Shown: positions 22,801-32,924 of the stretch, piece after piece
Numbering within the stretch: position 1 is the first letter of the stretch
Layout: each line of letters opens with the position of its first letter
Assembly (NCBI RefSeq): GCF_014805625.2
Contig: NW_023998497.1
Span: 145,816-209,815, forward strand
Source of the DNA: Glossina fuscipes
Lineage: Eukaryota > Arthropoda > Insecta > Diptera > Glossinidae
Direction of reading: 5' to 3'
Length of the DNA: 64,000 bases
Program-made: the position numbers and the translations under genes
Notes under the pieces: generated by a model
Seen by the model: the letters and a program-made list of their open reading frames with translations, nothing else
Database searches by the model: none
What the model was told of the DNA's origin: nothing

Positions 22801-24478
22801 AGTCTTTCTGTCCGTCCGATGTGTATCCATGTAAATTTGTGTTCAAGCTGCAGATCATAATTTTTGAGATACGTTGATGAAACGTTGGTAACGTTAAAAA
22901 CGTACTTTGACCCAAGCACGAACACTATTAAAAATGGTTCGGATCCACTTTTCCGACCACACGCCATGCAACGTCCTATTTGGAAATGTTGTTCTATGAG
23001 ATAGGATTTCAATGTTCAAAATTCGCCGACAAAGGGGGCTAAGTGATAATATTTCGGCATTCTAAATTGTTGTGACAACTTTAGACTGGCTGCAGCTATT
23101 TTTTGAACCCCCTCTTATATAACGAGAATTGAAGTTCATCATACAAAACGGGTCTAATAATCAATGCTTCATGATGAAAATCGGACCATAGTAGTAATTT
23201 AAAAAAAAAAGAAAAGAACTTTACTCCGGCCCATGTTTTGGATCCTATCCTAATAAGGATTTCGGATTTTGGTTTTGTTCTTGCGCTTATTATGCCCTCC
23301 ATCACTTGGGATACAGGGCCACATTAGGTTTGTGTGGATGTACGTAACAGTAAGAGAGATAAATTCATCTAAGCTATTCGTCTGTGTTGCTCTTTGTCTA
23401 CAGGTCGCAGTTCTTCAGATATTTTGATAAGACTTGTTTTGTCAAAGAGACGGGCGCTCTTGAAAATAATTCAGATCGACTCTATATAAAAAATTTCCCG
23501 TATAACGTCGTATTTTAAAAAATCGCTATAAAGGCATGATGGGATATTTAATGGTGGGGGCACTATAGCGTTTTCACTTGTTGTTGTCTAACAAAGCTTA
23601 CACTCAATGAATTTTCATAGCAGAGAAACATAAATATTCAGAGGCTATTTACATGAAACTAAAAGATAGATACACTATCCCTTATAGAGCCTTATGTATT
23701 ATTATCAGACGACCAACCCACTCAGTTAGTTCCCGCGAAATTTTCTTTTAACAACATCATCGCTAAAATTTTTACATATATACCCGCAGCGCAAAATTTG
23801 TACGACATTGAGCTAATCTAAGGGGCTCACAGTATCTTGATGCCTTTACCGGAATATTGAAATCAATCCTGTTTAAAAAGTTTTTGAGACTCTTAGCATT
23901 CCTACCTCTTTTCCGCTAGAGACGGTACATAAAAGGGAGTGTTATGTTTGCTTGCCATCCTGTAGTACGCAAGGCGAACAAGGGGAATCGCTTCTGCGCC
24001 GACTGCAGCTTGTCAAAGAAACAACTATAACTAGGAGATTATGGTAGCGCGGCATATTCTAAGCATGATCTGGCGAATGACATTTACAATCCTTTGCTTA
24101 TAACGACGTTGCCAGATCCTTTAGATCATCGTTTAATAAAACCTGGAGAGGTCTTAGCTTTGCTATTAGTCCACGGAATATGCTGATTAAAGAACATTTT
24201 GGTATGAAACTTTACACCTAGATTAGAGACTGATGAAACTTCTTATCGAATCGATGAAGTTATAGCAACAGTTCTCGAGAAACGTATTATTTATATAAAA
24301 ATTAATTATTTTTCATTTCATTTCAAAAACTATTCCTTCCTTCAATTTTCTAATATTTGTTTTCTGTTTTTGCTTTCTTTTCTTTTCATTTCATTTCGGA
24401 TTTCAGCTCATAGTCACATTTTTGAGTTGTGGCCTATGTAACAGTATACGGAATGATCGTCGACGCTCATTTTATTAA
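3899..24478 (+). CDS. Tetraspanin, five coding exons, 220 aa
   Basis: Joined exons are 3899-3955, 20732-20905, 20976-21137, 21197-21394 and 24407-24478. Every intron is phase 0 with GT...AG ends, giving 220 residues, usual for tetraspanins. Membrane spans lie at about 5-34, 46-70, 78-97 and 182-207. After span 2 comes the family signature C-x-G-A-x-x-E-x-x-C-C (C64 to C74). Span 3 has Gln89 and span 4 has Glu197, the usual polar positions. The large loop has CCG at 134-136 plus Cys154 and Cys171, a four-cysteine loop. Cysteines at 73-74 and near the end (GLCN) are plausible palmitoylation sites. Span 1 lacks the common Asn. Tetraspanins are plasma/endosomal membrane organisers. The start ATG is in good context (AACGATGG). 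I suspect Tsp47F, because atossa lies next door and my recollection is that both map near 47E-F in Drosophila, but a Tsp42E-type member is not excluded, so no symbol is given. Confidence 0.88.
4410..4860 (+). repeat. Second-family dispersed repeat with internal 96 bp tandem
   Basis: Four successive units begin with tgtgtgcaacgcccac, tgtttgcaacactcag, tgtttgcaacgcccag and tgcttgcaacgcttag at 4423, 4527, 4623 and 4719, giving periods of 104, 96 and 96 bp. Each unit runs through gaaggaagttccaaagattc and an atgtccttctgtcc block. The last unit continues into a single-copy tail with catgtccgtgtgtccatctg. Open frames on both strands here follow the repeat and are not genes. Confidence 0.75.
9670..9865 (-). 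pseudogene. Possible mariner transposase 3' relic
   Basis: On the - strand, with one frame change, the translation gives SDCHRFRLIKPCLADHLF, then KWF and finally a FRHGIRKL-like piece. This follows the order of the mariner carboxy-terminal part (SDYHLFR...LADxxF...W...FFRxGIRxLPxRW). The match is short and degraded, with stops before the end. No terminal repeat was identified. Confidence 0.45.
14450..15015 (-). pseudogene. Mariner transposase 5' relic
   Basis: The - strand encodes KWREVAGSWQ then SVGSVFNILHEDLSMRRLC, the second helix-turn-helix region of a mariner transposase, with QQWLDNYNLDSAS upstream in another frame. The reading frame is broken by shifts and stops, and the catalytic half is not seen. 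The 5' flank, 14870-15014, is shared with the relic at 21480-22460: cttgtaagct, ggtactgtct, catccta and gagtgatgtg occur in the same order. The two copies are therefore one family. Inactive. Confidence 0.7.
15866..15900. repeat. GAGA-type purine microsatellite
   Basis: Short run of gagagtgagagtgagagag-type sequence inside intron 1, with no other signal near it. Confidence 0.7.
16232..16435. repeat. 101 bp direct tandem duplication
   Basis: Two head-to-tail units share nearly all bases from 'gcagaaaacaagcagacagc' (16242) and 'gcagagaagaagcgaacagc' (16343) through gaaacttagaaatttgaaga and a gaagacactcttct near-palindrome, ending in a (TA)n run and gtaat. The period is 101 bp. The few differences indicate a fairly recent duplication. 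Confidence 0.85.
16842..16872. repeat. Poly-T tract (31 nt)
   Basis: Uninterrupted run of 31 T in intron 1. It may be the tail of a reverse-oriented retroposon, but no flanking duplication is seen. Confidence 0.9.
17310..17480 (+). repeat. Main-family dispersed repeat fragment (forward)
   Basis: Contains gtctgtctgtctttattttg, aacttacaggacgcaatttt, then ggaccaagggcgaccactat. This is the mid portion of the family as seen at 22715-23040 and 25015-25330. Both ends are missing. Confidence 0.5.
18045..18300 (-). repeat. Main-family dispersed repeat (reverse)
   Basis: Runs from an ...aaataaggttttatatggc block through ttttaatagcgtc and gcgacctgtaca to tcgacagacagacaagctcg and a final gattcagaaagcgattcc. 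The order matches other reverse copies. Confidence 0.6.
18570..18625 (+). repeat. TTAAGGGA-type repeat end
   Basis: Shares about 45 bp with 2740-2785, including ttcttaattatttaaggga and tcatttaag, and reads on into caatgtaaaaagtt. That resembles the right terminus of the TTAA-flanked element at 35600-36559 read inward. Only one end is present. Confidence 0.35.
19280..19650 (-). repeat. Main-family dispersed repeat (reverse)
   Basis: Contains atatcgtataccatc, caaaataaggccttatatc, accgaatttcatcaaaatac, gacagacaagcttagatcg and a terminal acttagggtataac. It has the full set of family blocks in order. No coding potential. Confidence 0.65.
20030..20185 (+). repeat. Second-family dispersed repeat (forward)
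   Basis: Reads gagggtgagggatata, catttgcaaggcccagaag, tcagaggccccgaaaagtat, a (TA)n run, ttcttgattaacatc and agcatgtctgtctgtgg. This matches 58690-58900 and the unit at 4719-4860. Confidence 0.6.
20330..20665 (-). repeat. Main-family dispersed repeat (reverse)
   Basis: Begins at a ccttaaatactacgcc block and ends in the palindromic ataccctgg...aagcaggtat end about 70 bp before tetraspanin exon 2. A gacagacggacggacaggc run lies in the middle. Confidence 0.65.
20732..20905 (+). CDS. Tetraspanin coding exon 2 (58 codons)
   Basis: Acceptor tatattttcag, donor GTGAGT at 20906. Encodes residues 20-77: the rest of span 1, the small loop, span 2 and the cytoplasmic signature LCIGAIRENVCC. The following intron is 70 bp. 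Confidence 0.92.
20976..21137 (+). CDS. Tetraspanin coding exon 3 (54 codons)
   Basis: Acceptor aatttcag, donor GTAACT at 21138. Encodes span 3 (FIVFMILGIIAQAVLAFLL) and the first helices of the large extracellular loop, ending SIYESS. The downstream intron is only 59 bp. Confidence 0.9.
21197..21394 (+). CDS. Tetraspanin coding exon 4 (66 codons)
   Basis: Acceptor gattttcag, donor GTAAGT at 21395. Opens with FECCGR, holding the CCG signature, continues through LPPATCF and IGCRAK (the other two loop cysteines), and ends in span 4 at VLIVLE. Confidence 0.92.
21480..22460 (-). pseudogene. Mariner transposase 3' relic, interrupted by a SINE
   Basis: On the - strand about 21570-21720 encodes EKRCGSNKGVMAEVEAYFEK then LDKSCYKKSKEILEKHQNER, which follows the mariner carboxy end (KxFxSNEEVIAExEAYFExKDKSxYKxGIEKLE). 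A neighbouring frame has an LHFNVLSHLSYSLH piece corresponding to the LPHPPYSPDLAPSD region. The 5' end, 22150-22460, is shared with the relic at 14450-15015. Total length minus the SINE is about 0.8 kb, so an internal deletion is likely. It sits in the 3.0 kb last intron of the tetraspanin. Confidence 0.65.
22219..22398 (+). mobile_element. tRNA-derived SINE, about 180 bp, with target duplication
   Basis: The head has a perfect RNA polymerase III A box (TGGCCGAGTAGG, 22229-22240; consensus TRGCNNAGYNGG) and a good B box (GGTTCAAATCT, 22273-22283). A tRNA-unrelated body and an (ATA)n tail follow. The 8 bp TATCTGAA occurs immediately before (22211-22218) and immediately after (22399-22406), as expected from target-primed insertion. 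The GTGGCCGAG-type A box suggests a Ser/Leu class II tRNA ancestor. SINEs of this kind move using LINE reverse transcriptase. A related 3' fragment lies at 571-660. Confidence 0.85.
22715..23040 (+). repeat. Main-family dispersed repeat (forward)
   Basis: Starts with the end palindrome ataccctac...acagggtat, then ttaagtttgtgtgaacg, acacccagaagg, ctttctgtccgtccg, caagctgcagatcata and a ttaaaaatggttcggatcc block. The best preserved forward copy. Confidence 0.7.
23280..23560 (+). repeat. Main-family dispersed repeat (forward), diverged
   Basis: Blocks acattaggtttgtgtgg, tctgtgttgctctttgtcta, caggtcgcagttcttcagat and gaaaataattcagatcg occur in family order, more diverged than the copy 500 bp upstream. 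Confidence 0.55.
24407..24478 (+). CDS. Tetraspanin terminal coding exon 5
   Basis: Acceptor ttcatttcggatttcag. Encodes LIVTFLSCGLCNSIRN and a basic tail ending RRRSFY, with TAA at 24476-24478. This completes span 4 and the short cytoplasmic tail. It lies 3.0 kb downstream of exon 4. Confidence 0.88.
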   Translation, partial: LIVTFLSCGLCNSIRNDRRRSFY

Positions 24479-24612
24479 ATCGCATTTAATATGAGATCAG
24501 GGTACACATACACATATGGCGCAATACATTGCTGCGTCTTTATTAGTTAGTTATTAAGAGTTATAAAGTAAAATTCATTTAAAATAATTCGTTAGTGTGA
24601 CATTGTATTCTC

Positions 24613-24802
24613 ATTAAACGAATTTCTTATATATACATATATATTTTTTTTTTGTGGCCTTTATAGTGTGAATACGATGTCAATAGTTCGTGCATTTATA
24701 AAGCCTCAGTGCTTCTCAATAACGAGATTGTTTATGCAAATGTATATACGAGACGAATTATACACAAAAAAAAAAAAATAATAATAATAATAAATAAATA
24801 AA
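24613..24802 (+). terminator. Poly(A) signal candidates for the tetraspanin
   Basis: An ATTAAA hexamer lies at 24613-24618, and overlapping AATAAA hexamers at 24789-24798 within an AAT/AAAT run. Either would give a 3' UTR of a few hundred bases. Use of either is not shown by sequence alone. Confidence 0.4.
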
Positions 24803-25014
24803 AAAAAAACCCCTTTTATGGATTTATTATTAACTGTTATGAGATATAGTTGATATTGTAATTATTGTTAAAATGTAATTATTGAGTAAGCGCATCAATT
24901 TTATAATATGTACGTATATCGCTTTATATATTTATGAAAACATGTTTTGATTTTGTTAATTTCATTAAATTATTAAAATATTTATTGAAAGTTATTTTGA
25001 AAGACTTTTTTTTT

Positions 25015-25330
25015 TCTATACCCTACACTACTAAGTAGTATTAAGTTTGTGCGGATGTTCACAACACCGAGAAGGAATGGAGATAGACCCACCTTTTATT
25101 GCACCGATCGATTCAGAAAGCGATCCTGACGGTTATCTATCCGCCTGTTTTTCTGCCCGTACATCCATCTTCCCCTTCTTGTGTTCTTGTAGGCCGCAAT
25201 TTTTTCGATATTTTGATGACATTTCCTGCAGCAACCAATTTTAGCCAAAGGACGAACGCTATTGAAAATGGTTCGAATCGGATCACTTGACAACTTAGTT
25301 TGAAAACCCATTATAAGTGTATTAAGAGAG
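25015..25330 (+). repeat. Main-family dispersed repeat (forward)
   Basis: Blocks taccctacactactaag, ttaagtttgtgcggatg, gatagacccaccttttattg, ccgatcgattcagaaagcg, gtaggccgcaatttttt and gaaaatggttcgaatcgg occur in order. Overlapping open frames on both strands are repeat sequence. Confidence 0.7.
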
Positions 25331-25744
25331 CTGGTGTAAAGTAACGGGTAACGTGTGTTACTTGTTTAAGAATGAACTGAATTTTTCTACTTGCGCAACC
25401 GCGGCATCAGTTTACATACGAAATTTAATCGCACGCTAGAGTGCACATCCATATGCTCGCTGCACATCCCAAACATCCCAATTGCGCAGAGCAGCTCACG
25501 ACTAGTCTGTGCAAAATAAAAAACCTAAGTCTTCTTCCAACAAGTTTTTGAATGTATTATGACGATTTCATTAAGAAGACATTTAGGAGCCAGCTTGAAA
25601 CTCCAACCAGAGGATGCTACAATTTTATAATTGATTATACTTTACGAAAGAAGGGAAAGCCCCATTGCGTGATTGAGTATACCGCACTCCACACACCATA
25701 TATGGTGTCGTAAGCCTTTGCAATTGTAATACATCGAAGGACAT

Positions 25745-25990
25745 AAAACAGACTCAACGTCTATTGCACTGATCGATTCCAAATAATTTTTGAAGCGATT
25801 TCAATGCTTCCAGCTGCTTGTCAACCTGAGTATTTATGTATTCGAACTGCAGGTGGCATATTTTTAAAATGTTTCGATAAGTTTTGGTTGACCTTGATCC
25901 TATCCTAATGAGTTAGATAATTTTTATGTCTACCTCCCATATGGCGATTAATTTTAAAAAATTCCTTACAAGAAATGAAACTGCAATTTT
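25745..25990 (+). repeat. Main-family dispersed repeat fragment (forward)
   Basis: Retains gactcaacgtctattgcac, tgatcgattccaaa, cgaactgcaggtggcata and a ttaatttt-type tail. The 5' palindrome is absent. Confidence 0.45.
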
Positions 25991-26039
25991 CCAAAATTCT
26001 TCAAAAAATCCATGAGTAATAGCCTTTTGGTATACTAAT

Positions 26040-26760
26040 TAGATTCCAATAAGTGACAGCGGATTCCGGCCGCTGAGAATTTCAATACGATCCGTTAGGT
26101 GACGATGGATTCTAATACAGTCTACGCCTATAGGCACTGAAAGGTTCTAAAGCGATCTGTTGTTATAGGTAACGGCCAGCTCTAAAAAGTCTATACTAAC
26201 GGCGCTCTTTTAACGGAGGATTCTTATACGGTGGATAACAATGGACCGATGAATTCAAATGCTATCCATTCTGATAAGTAACTGTGGATCCTAAGATGAA
26301 CTATTTTGGTAAGCACCAGAGGATTCCAATACAGTCCATTTTGATAGCCTACGGCGGATCTTAATAAGATAGGAACAATGAATTCGAATAGTGGCTGTTC
26401 TAGTATGGTGAGCATAAGTATGGTCTCCACTATTACGAACATAATAAGGCTGAATGCCATAACGGTAGGTAAAGATGGATTCTAGCACGATCCATTCTGG
26501 TAAGTAGCGCATATATTAAAACAGTAGAATATTGTGGAATCTAGAACGCCAAGTAACAGTGAATTCGACAACGGTAAGTAAAAATAGTAACATTGATAAA
26601 AGTATTGAGCGGAACACGTGAAAGTACTTTGCCATTCGCTGTAACTCAGATCAACGCACAAAGGGTCAACGCGAATAGATAGTAAAATCTGCAGTGGCAT
26701 TACATTAATACAAAGCAATAAATTCATTCTTGCAGAACGGCAAACGGTAGGTGAGCTATA
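26040..26760. repeat. Degenerate tandem array built on a GGATTCTAATAC motif
   Basis: Variants of 'gtggattctaatacgatcc' recur at roughly 26070, 26105, 26215, 26285, 26320, 26350 and 26470. They are usually preceded by taagtaac/ggtaacgg-like sequence and followed by atccattctg-like sequence. Spacing varies from about 30 to more than 100 bp, with insertions and deletions. It looks like an old tandem or locally reshuffled array. It encodes nothing recognised, and open frames on the - strand simply track the repeat. Confidence 0.5.
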
Positions 26761-27089
26761 CACATGTACTTGATGACTATGCGAGCTGAAAATTGGTCAT
26801 TTCTACGGAGATACACTATGTATGAATGAAGATATGTGCAATATGGAAGACAATATGTGTTGTTTGTGTAGATTTGTTACGTACATGTAAAATATAAACA
26901 AATAAGAACATTACAATCGGGCAATCGCCGGCTATAACATATCTTACACCGCTCCGCTTAGAACATGTATTTGTCCCTTTTGGTAACAATGGTGGTAATT
27001 TTTTTATTTAATTGCTATCATAAATAAATTTTCATTACAAAAAAAGTAACAATTAGGCTTTTGTAGCGTATAAGAGTTTACGTTTCATG

Positions 27090-27270
27090 AGAGTACTTGT
27101 ATGCGGCGGCATCCAAAAAGTAGACCCACGTGGTCCAAATTCGGTGAGGTAGATTTTTCTGTCTATTTACCATGAAATACTGGAAATTCGACCTCTTTAC
27201 CATATAAAGCTTTCATCTTTTTAAGAGTGATTACATGAGATCGAGTTCAAAAAATTTCCCCAACCAGTCT
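27090..27270 (+). repeat. Dispersed repeat shared with 45545-45680
   Basis: The order gcatccaaaaagtagaccc, gtggtccaaattcggtgagg and gagttcaaaaaatt is also found at 45550-45660 (tatccaaaaaaatagacct, aactacgtgagg, gagttcaaaaaatt). Only two copies are seen in this window. Confidence 0.4.
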
Positions 27271-29444
27271 AAAGTTTTACTTAGTCACTTTTACCAAGAA
27301 ATTTGGAAAATTGAAATTTTATTCCGTATAATGACTTTTCAGGATTGACGGGTTTCGATGAAAATTGACATCCGAAATCTAGAAGTAGCAAAGTGGGCAT
27401 GTCCAAAAAAAGAACAGCTGGCATATATATATGCCGGATTAAATTGTTAAGAACCAGTACATAACACCTGAAGATATCTACTTCCTTAGGCAGATTTTTT
27501 GAGCATGAAACCGCAAACCCATCAAATCAATGGGCGCGGCGCGATAAAATTAGTCTTCGTACAAATAATTTCTCACCAAACTTATTATTTGTTTATTACG
27601 CTTTTAGTTTTTTGAAAAATGATAAAGTTACTCGTCCGTTCTATCCTGGATTAGCTTGAACTAGAACCATCCAATACAACAAGAGAAGTACGAGCGTTAC
27701 TGTTATTGCAGTAATGAAGTGCTGTCAAATATATCATAGAGAAGAATCCAAACTGTGCTGAAGTCACAAAAAATTGAAAGTCGTTTCCAGCATAGCGGCG
27801 TTACCGTGATTCAGTGGCTCCACTAGCAAAAGGATTTGCAGTATTTGACGAAAATTGCCTTAACGCAGTTACGTCTCCGAAAAATTGCTCGGCAGGGACG
27901 AGGCGAAGTCAAGTGATTGCTGAAACCTGACCTGTTAATCAACTGAAAAGTTCTATGTCTCCGTCACACGCGCTTTTAAGTCACACAACCGCCGATAGAA
28001 TTCGGTTATCGAAAGCGAAGTTTGCTTTACTGGCTAACGTTACATCTTGTTCTGCCTACTTGGATCGCCATTTTAATAATGCAATTTGTTTTTGTTTTTT
28101 TTTTTTAATATTTTTACTTTATTAATATTGAACTTTCAAGTCACTACAATTTTTGTTGTTGGTTAATTCTTATTGCATTATTAATCAGTTAAATAAGTAT
28201 ATACTGTTATACTTATATGCATATATATATATGCATACTTTTGTGGTTGACATTAATATTCATTTATTGTTAATCCAAATATTTTTCATTAATTGTGTAC
28301 GTATAGGTTATTTTATACAAATCTTATTATATTCACCAACAGACGCATAGCATCGTAAAAGTAATGAATTAACAAAAGAACAAATCAACAGAAATATAAA
28401 TACAGGTGTACATACATATAAATGTTTGTTAGATATAATCAAGAAGAAGCAAACTGAAATAGATTTAAACAAGTAAGAAAATTAAATTCGACTGCAGCCG
28501 AATCTTTCACATCCTACACCCACCACCACCACCACCACCTTTACATTAAAAAAGAAATAACGAAACAAAAAAACATAAAAAATGATATTTTGATATTCTT
28601 TAATACTGGATGGGCCGGACAGATTTTTTCCACTCTTGTGCAGGTACTGTACGATCATATATGCGCGGATATTTTTGCCGCTATACCTCTTGCATGAGTA
28701 ATGAGTACAATATCAAGGGCCGATCTATGATGCTTCCCGATATCGAGTTAGCTCGATCGTTATTCGAATAAGTTACTCGGCAGCACATTTTACGGTCGGA
28801 AGATTTTTCATATGATAGTAAGAAAACTGCATTCTTTATCGACAGCTGTAAATCCTCCACTCGTCACAGCGAGTCCATAATCCACGAATATCAGATTTAA
28901 TCTTGCTTCGATCTTGAGAATTACGAATCGCCCCTTAATGTTCTACTTCTAAAACCAGAACTGTTTGTCAGTTTCCATTGTACCTTAGGTTTGTCCTTCG
29001 ATCAATGCAGCCTACTTCCAAAAACCGATTCATGTTACAAAAAGAATTTTGAAAAATATTAAGCCGAAATCCCAATTTAAGCGGGAAATGTGCTCAACAG
29101 ACGTTACACAAAGGGACAGACGAGTTTGCCGGGACCGAATCAGAATTTGACGGCGATCTGGAGTTTACGATTTTTGCACTTTATGGACCTTCTGAAGCTT
29201 CCCTAGCTGCCAAGCTAGCTCCCTAGCCAATTTCTCGGCGGCACAAAGAGTGAAAAACAGTAATCTCCTCAGAGATTATGTCGCCAGGTCACCGCCTCAA
29301 AGTTCGCTCTTAACGGTTTCGTGACTAACAAACTATATATCCATTTTTTATCACCGAGGCTTACGGACTGACAGCCTACGAAAGAGCTCTTCGTCGCCGC
29401 CACGAGACTGTAATAAATAAAATAAATATAGTTAAACGCTACCC

Positions 29445-29700
29445 TGTTTGTGGCACAAGGGTATGTTAAGTTTGTGTGTAATACCCAGAAGGACTTGGGA
29501 TAGACCAGCCTTTCATAATCCAAAAATTGACTGCATTGATCTAAGTCTCTCTGTCCGATGTCAGATGTCCGCCTCAGGTTCAACCTAAAGACAATTTGAT
29601 GCAATGAAGAGTTTTGGTCCGGAGTTTGATTTTTTGAGTTTTGGAAGAGTATATCAAAATAAGGCGCTATTTGACTATTGATCGTGTAGATTATTTGATG
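29445..29700 (+). repeat. Main-family dispersed repeat (forward)
   Basis: Starts with the palindrome taccctgtttgtggcacaag/ggta, then tgttaagtttgtgtg, acccagaaggacttgggata and gaccagcctttc. A 203-codon open frame on the opposite strand runs straight through it and is not a gene. Confidence 0.6.
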
Positions 29701-32649
29701 ATGAGCCGTAGCTGACGGCAATGTTTTTTTACTTGTATTACCAGTTATTGGAAGGAGAGAGAGAAAGAGGTCTCGCCAAGTATATAAGGCATAAAACCTC
29801 TGATTATTAAAAACGCACAAAAAAAAACCCTTCGGTGGTGAGTTAAAAATGTAATTAAAAATGAAATGAAAAACATTCATGCGCGAAAATTATGAACTCT
29901 GTCGTAAAATTATTTTCTGATTAAAGTTTATCAAACCACAATTTCGAAATACATTAATCTATGAATAATTCTAAAAAAAAAAAAAAATTATGTTCCCTCT
30001 ACTTTATTGTTTAATATAATTTATAATCTTATTTTATATATATATGTTTTATGTTTCTTGTTACTCTTAATTGTAGATTGTTCATAAAAATAATTGATGG
30101 CTTATTTTTTATAATTTTTATATTTATTAGTAGTATTACTCTCCTCTTTATCTATTCATTATCTCCATTATATTTATAGTAATTTCCTCTCCTTCAATTA
30201 ATTGTACAATAACTTTTCTCTTTAGGCTCACATCGGTATCACAGAATTGCTTACTGTATTAACGATTTTATTTAATTCAAAATCTAAGGAAATATTTACT
30301 TTATTAAATAAATAAAAAATAAATTAAAAAAATTAAAAATAAATTAACAAACCTTCGCTTTCTTAGATCAAAGATTCTCAAATGTTTTTGTAATGCTCAG
30401 GAAGCATCGCTTAACTAAAGATTACAACAATTCGATCACTCAGTAGTCGCGTATGTCAATACGGATCTCCGATAATGATATAATTAAGAACAATATAGAG
30501 CAAATCCGAAATACAAAAAGAAGAGTTAAAAACCGTCTTCAAGTCAATCTAGAATACCGAAAATATATTATCTGTTAAGGCGTGGTAATGTATTAAGTTA
30601 TCGAGTTTGTACTGTATTGAAGACTATGATCAAATTTGATCCGTACATCCGTATCAAAAAAAAACAGTATCCATCCTGCCACCGCGAGTTCAATAATAAA
30701 GAAGAAAAAGCTAAGCACCGTCCCTGAGGTTATGGGTTTAGTGAAGCCGGCTTTAGAAACGGAATATGAAACCTATTTTACGCTAACTCCCTGTAAAATG
30801 TATATATATGTATCCTTTTGAAGTCATTGCAGAGTATAAAGAATATCTGCAAAATCAGCTGACCTAAATAAATATCCGACAAAAAGACACGAACAAAAAT
30901 TTTGCCCGCCTAATTTTAGAAAGGTCCGCTTTCAAATATAATGCAGTAGGCATGTGATGAAGGTGTTTCACCTACGCTATCGATCATCTCAAAATATTAC
31001 AATGGGTGCAGGCGTGGCAGTTTATATCGATCAGGCGAATTTTTACGTCAGCCTTAATAGGAAATATTTCAATCGACATCAGAAGTTTATCGTCCATTTT
31101 ACCGAAAACGTTCATTTTAAAATTTGGTCTATGCAGATCAACTAAAACTATATTCAACGTTTTATTTCAAACTTCGTTAAGCGATGGCTTTTCAAGTCAG
31201 TCCATCAGGGAGATGCCTATACGTGCATTCAAAGATGGGAAGGGTTGGAGAGACAAAAACTGGCAGGAAGCGGGCGCAGTCTCAGACCTGTATACCTTGT
31301 CGGTTGATGTCTTGTCGTATAGCAGAGCACCCACTACAACTGCAACCGCAGTCCTAATTAAATTTTGGTCTATCGAACTTGGAATTATCGACTTGATAGT
31401 CGCCCGGTCTAGGCCGGTCTAGCAAGTTTAGATCAGTTCCAGATCTTATGCTAACTGAGAGCATAAGCATGATTGATAGCATTTAAGCACATTATAAAAG
31501 ATAATGGACCATTTTGAACGACTCCGCATTCGGAAGCATATGGTTTTCATAGCTTCCTCGAAACTGTCAGAGGTAAAATTCTCCAACGAAAAACTTTTCT
31601 TCGGGCGAAAATTGTGAACAATTTTTCACACGATTTGTGAATAGTTTTTCTTAGGAACAAAGAGACAAACGCTCATCTTCAAGAGTCTAATATTGATAGG
31701 CGCATATAGGCATTTACCAGCGTCTGTTAGTTAAAAACGATACGAAATTCTTGCCCGTTGCACTTTCTCTGTCGCTCGTACGTAAATATTTATAATTTAT
31801 TTAAATAATGCTCTCACTTATTAGGTATTAAAATTATATTCAATAAAAAAGTTGGCCTGAGCGCTCTTGTCAAGTTCCAATTTGCTGACCATGGATATTA
31901 TATTCGCTAATGTCTGCTAGAAGGTTTCCGTACTTGAACAATTACAATCAACTTCAAACTGCATCCTGATAAAATTAAAGCAACGTTAAGTAAAGCCTCA
32001 CTACTGAAAATTACGTTTTTATGAGATTCAAAAATTTTCCCTTCTGTTCACGACGGAGGGAAACTTCTTGATGGTAAGATTTGGTTAATATAAATAATTA
32101 TATGCAGGTAAAAATTTGGGTCCCAATCCTCATATCCTTACACTAGCTAAACTAAAGTTAAAGCTTTCTTTGAACTTTCAAAAGGTTGTTCAGTTGATAA
32201 GTCGCAAATTTGTTAAGAGAGCTTTTGTTTTATTCCCGTAGTGCATTCATCTTAACTTGCGGCACTTACGGTAATGAAACGAGTTATCTGCGATGTAAAC
32301 AAAAGTGAAAAACTTTACAGTCTTCAAGTTGCACAAGTGCAACCCAACTGATCCGATTCTGATGGAGATGGACGAATGATCATGTGTTTCTTGAAAGATA
32401 CATTATCCGAACTAAAGGTTAGGCAACACGATGAACAAATCTGGAACAGTTTAACATATCATTTTCATATTATATGGAAGGAAATTCAATTTAATAGATT
32501 CTAGGCGAAGTGAAAGGCAAACGTTACAGACAAACATCCACATAACTTCTAACAGAAGTTGGTTCAACCAACAGGAAGAAGTCCTCGCTACTTCTCTCTG
32601 CGGTTGTCAGGACACATTAATTGCAATTGTGACTTCGGATTTAAGCTTT

Positions 32650-32850
32650 AAGTCTGTCCATCTGTCCTTCTATTGGTCTTCTACTCTTCTATTCAACTTA
32701 TAGACCGCAGTTGTTGAGATGTTTTGATATGAAAGGTGTTACACACTGACGCGGTTTGGTCCATGAGCGAACGCTTTGTAGATAATTCGGATCGCACCAC
32801 TTTCCCAAACACTTGACATATGACGATCTATTTGAAAAGTCCTCATGTGA
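32650..32850 (+). repeat. Main-family dispersed repeat fragment
   Basis: Holds taagtctgtccatctgtcc, tatagaccgcagttgttgag and taattcggatcgcac, the internal portion of the family. It ends before a 35-nt poly-T. Confidence 0.45.
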
Positions 32851-32882
32851 ATCGTATGAATACCTATAGCCGTCATATGTTG

Positions 32883-32885
<3 letters not shown>

Positions 32886-32920
<35 letters not shown>
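32886..32920. repeat. Poly-T tract (35 nt)
   Basis: Uninterrupted run of 35 T between the genes. Confidence 0.9.

Positions 32921-32924
<4 letters not shown>

Noticed and set aside
29269..29880. 203-codon open frame on the - strand
   Set aside because: It runs antisense through a main-family dispersed repeat and matches no protein family I know.
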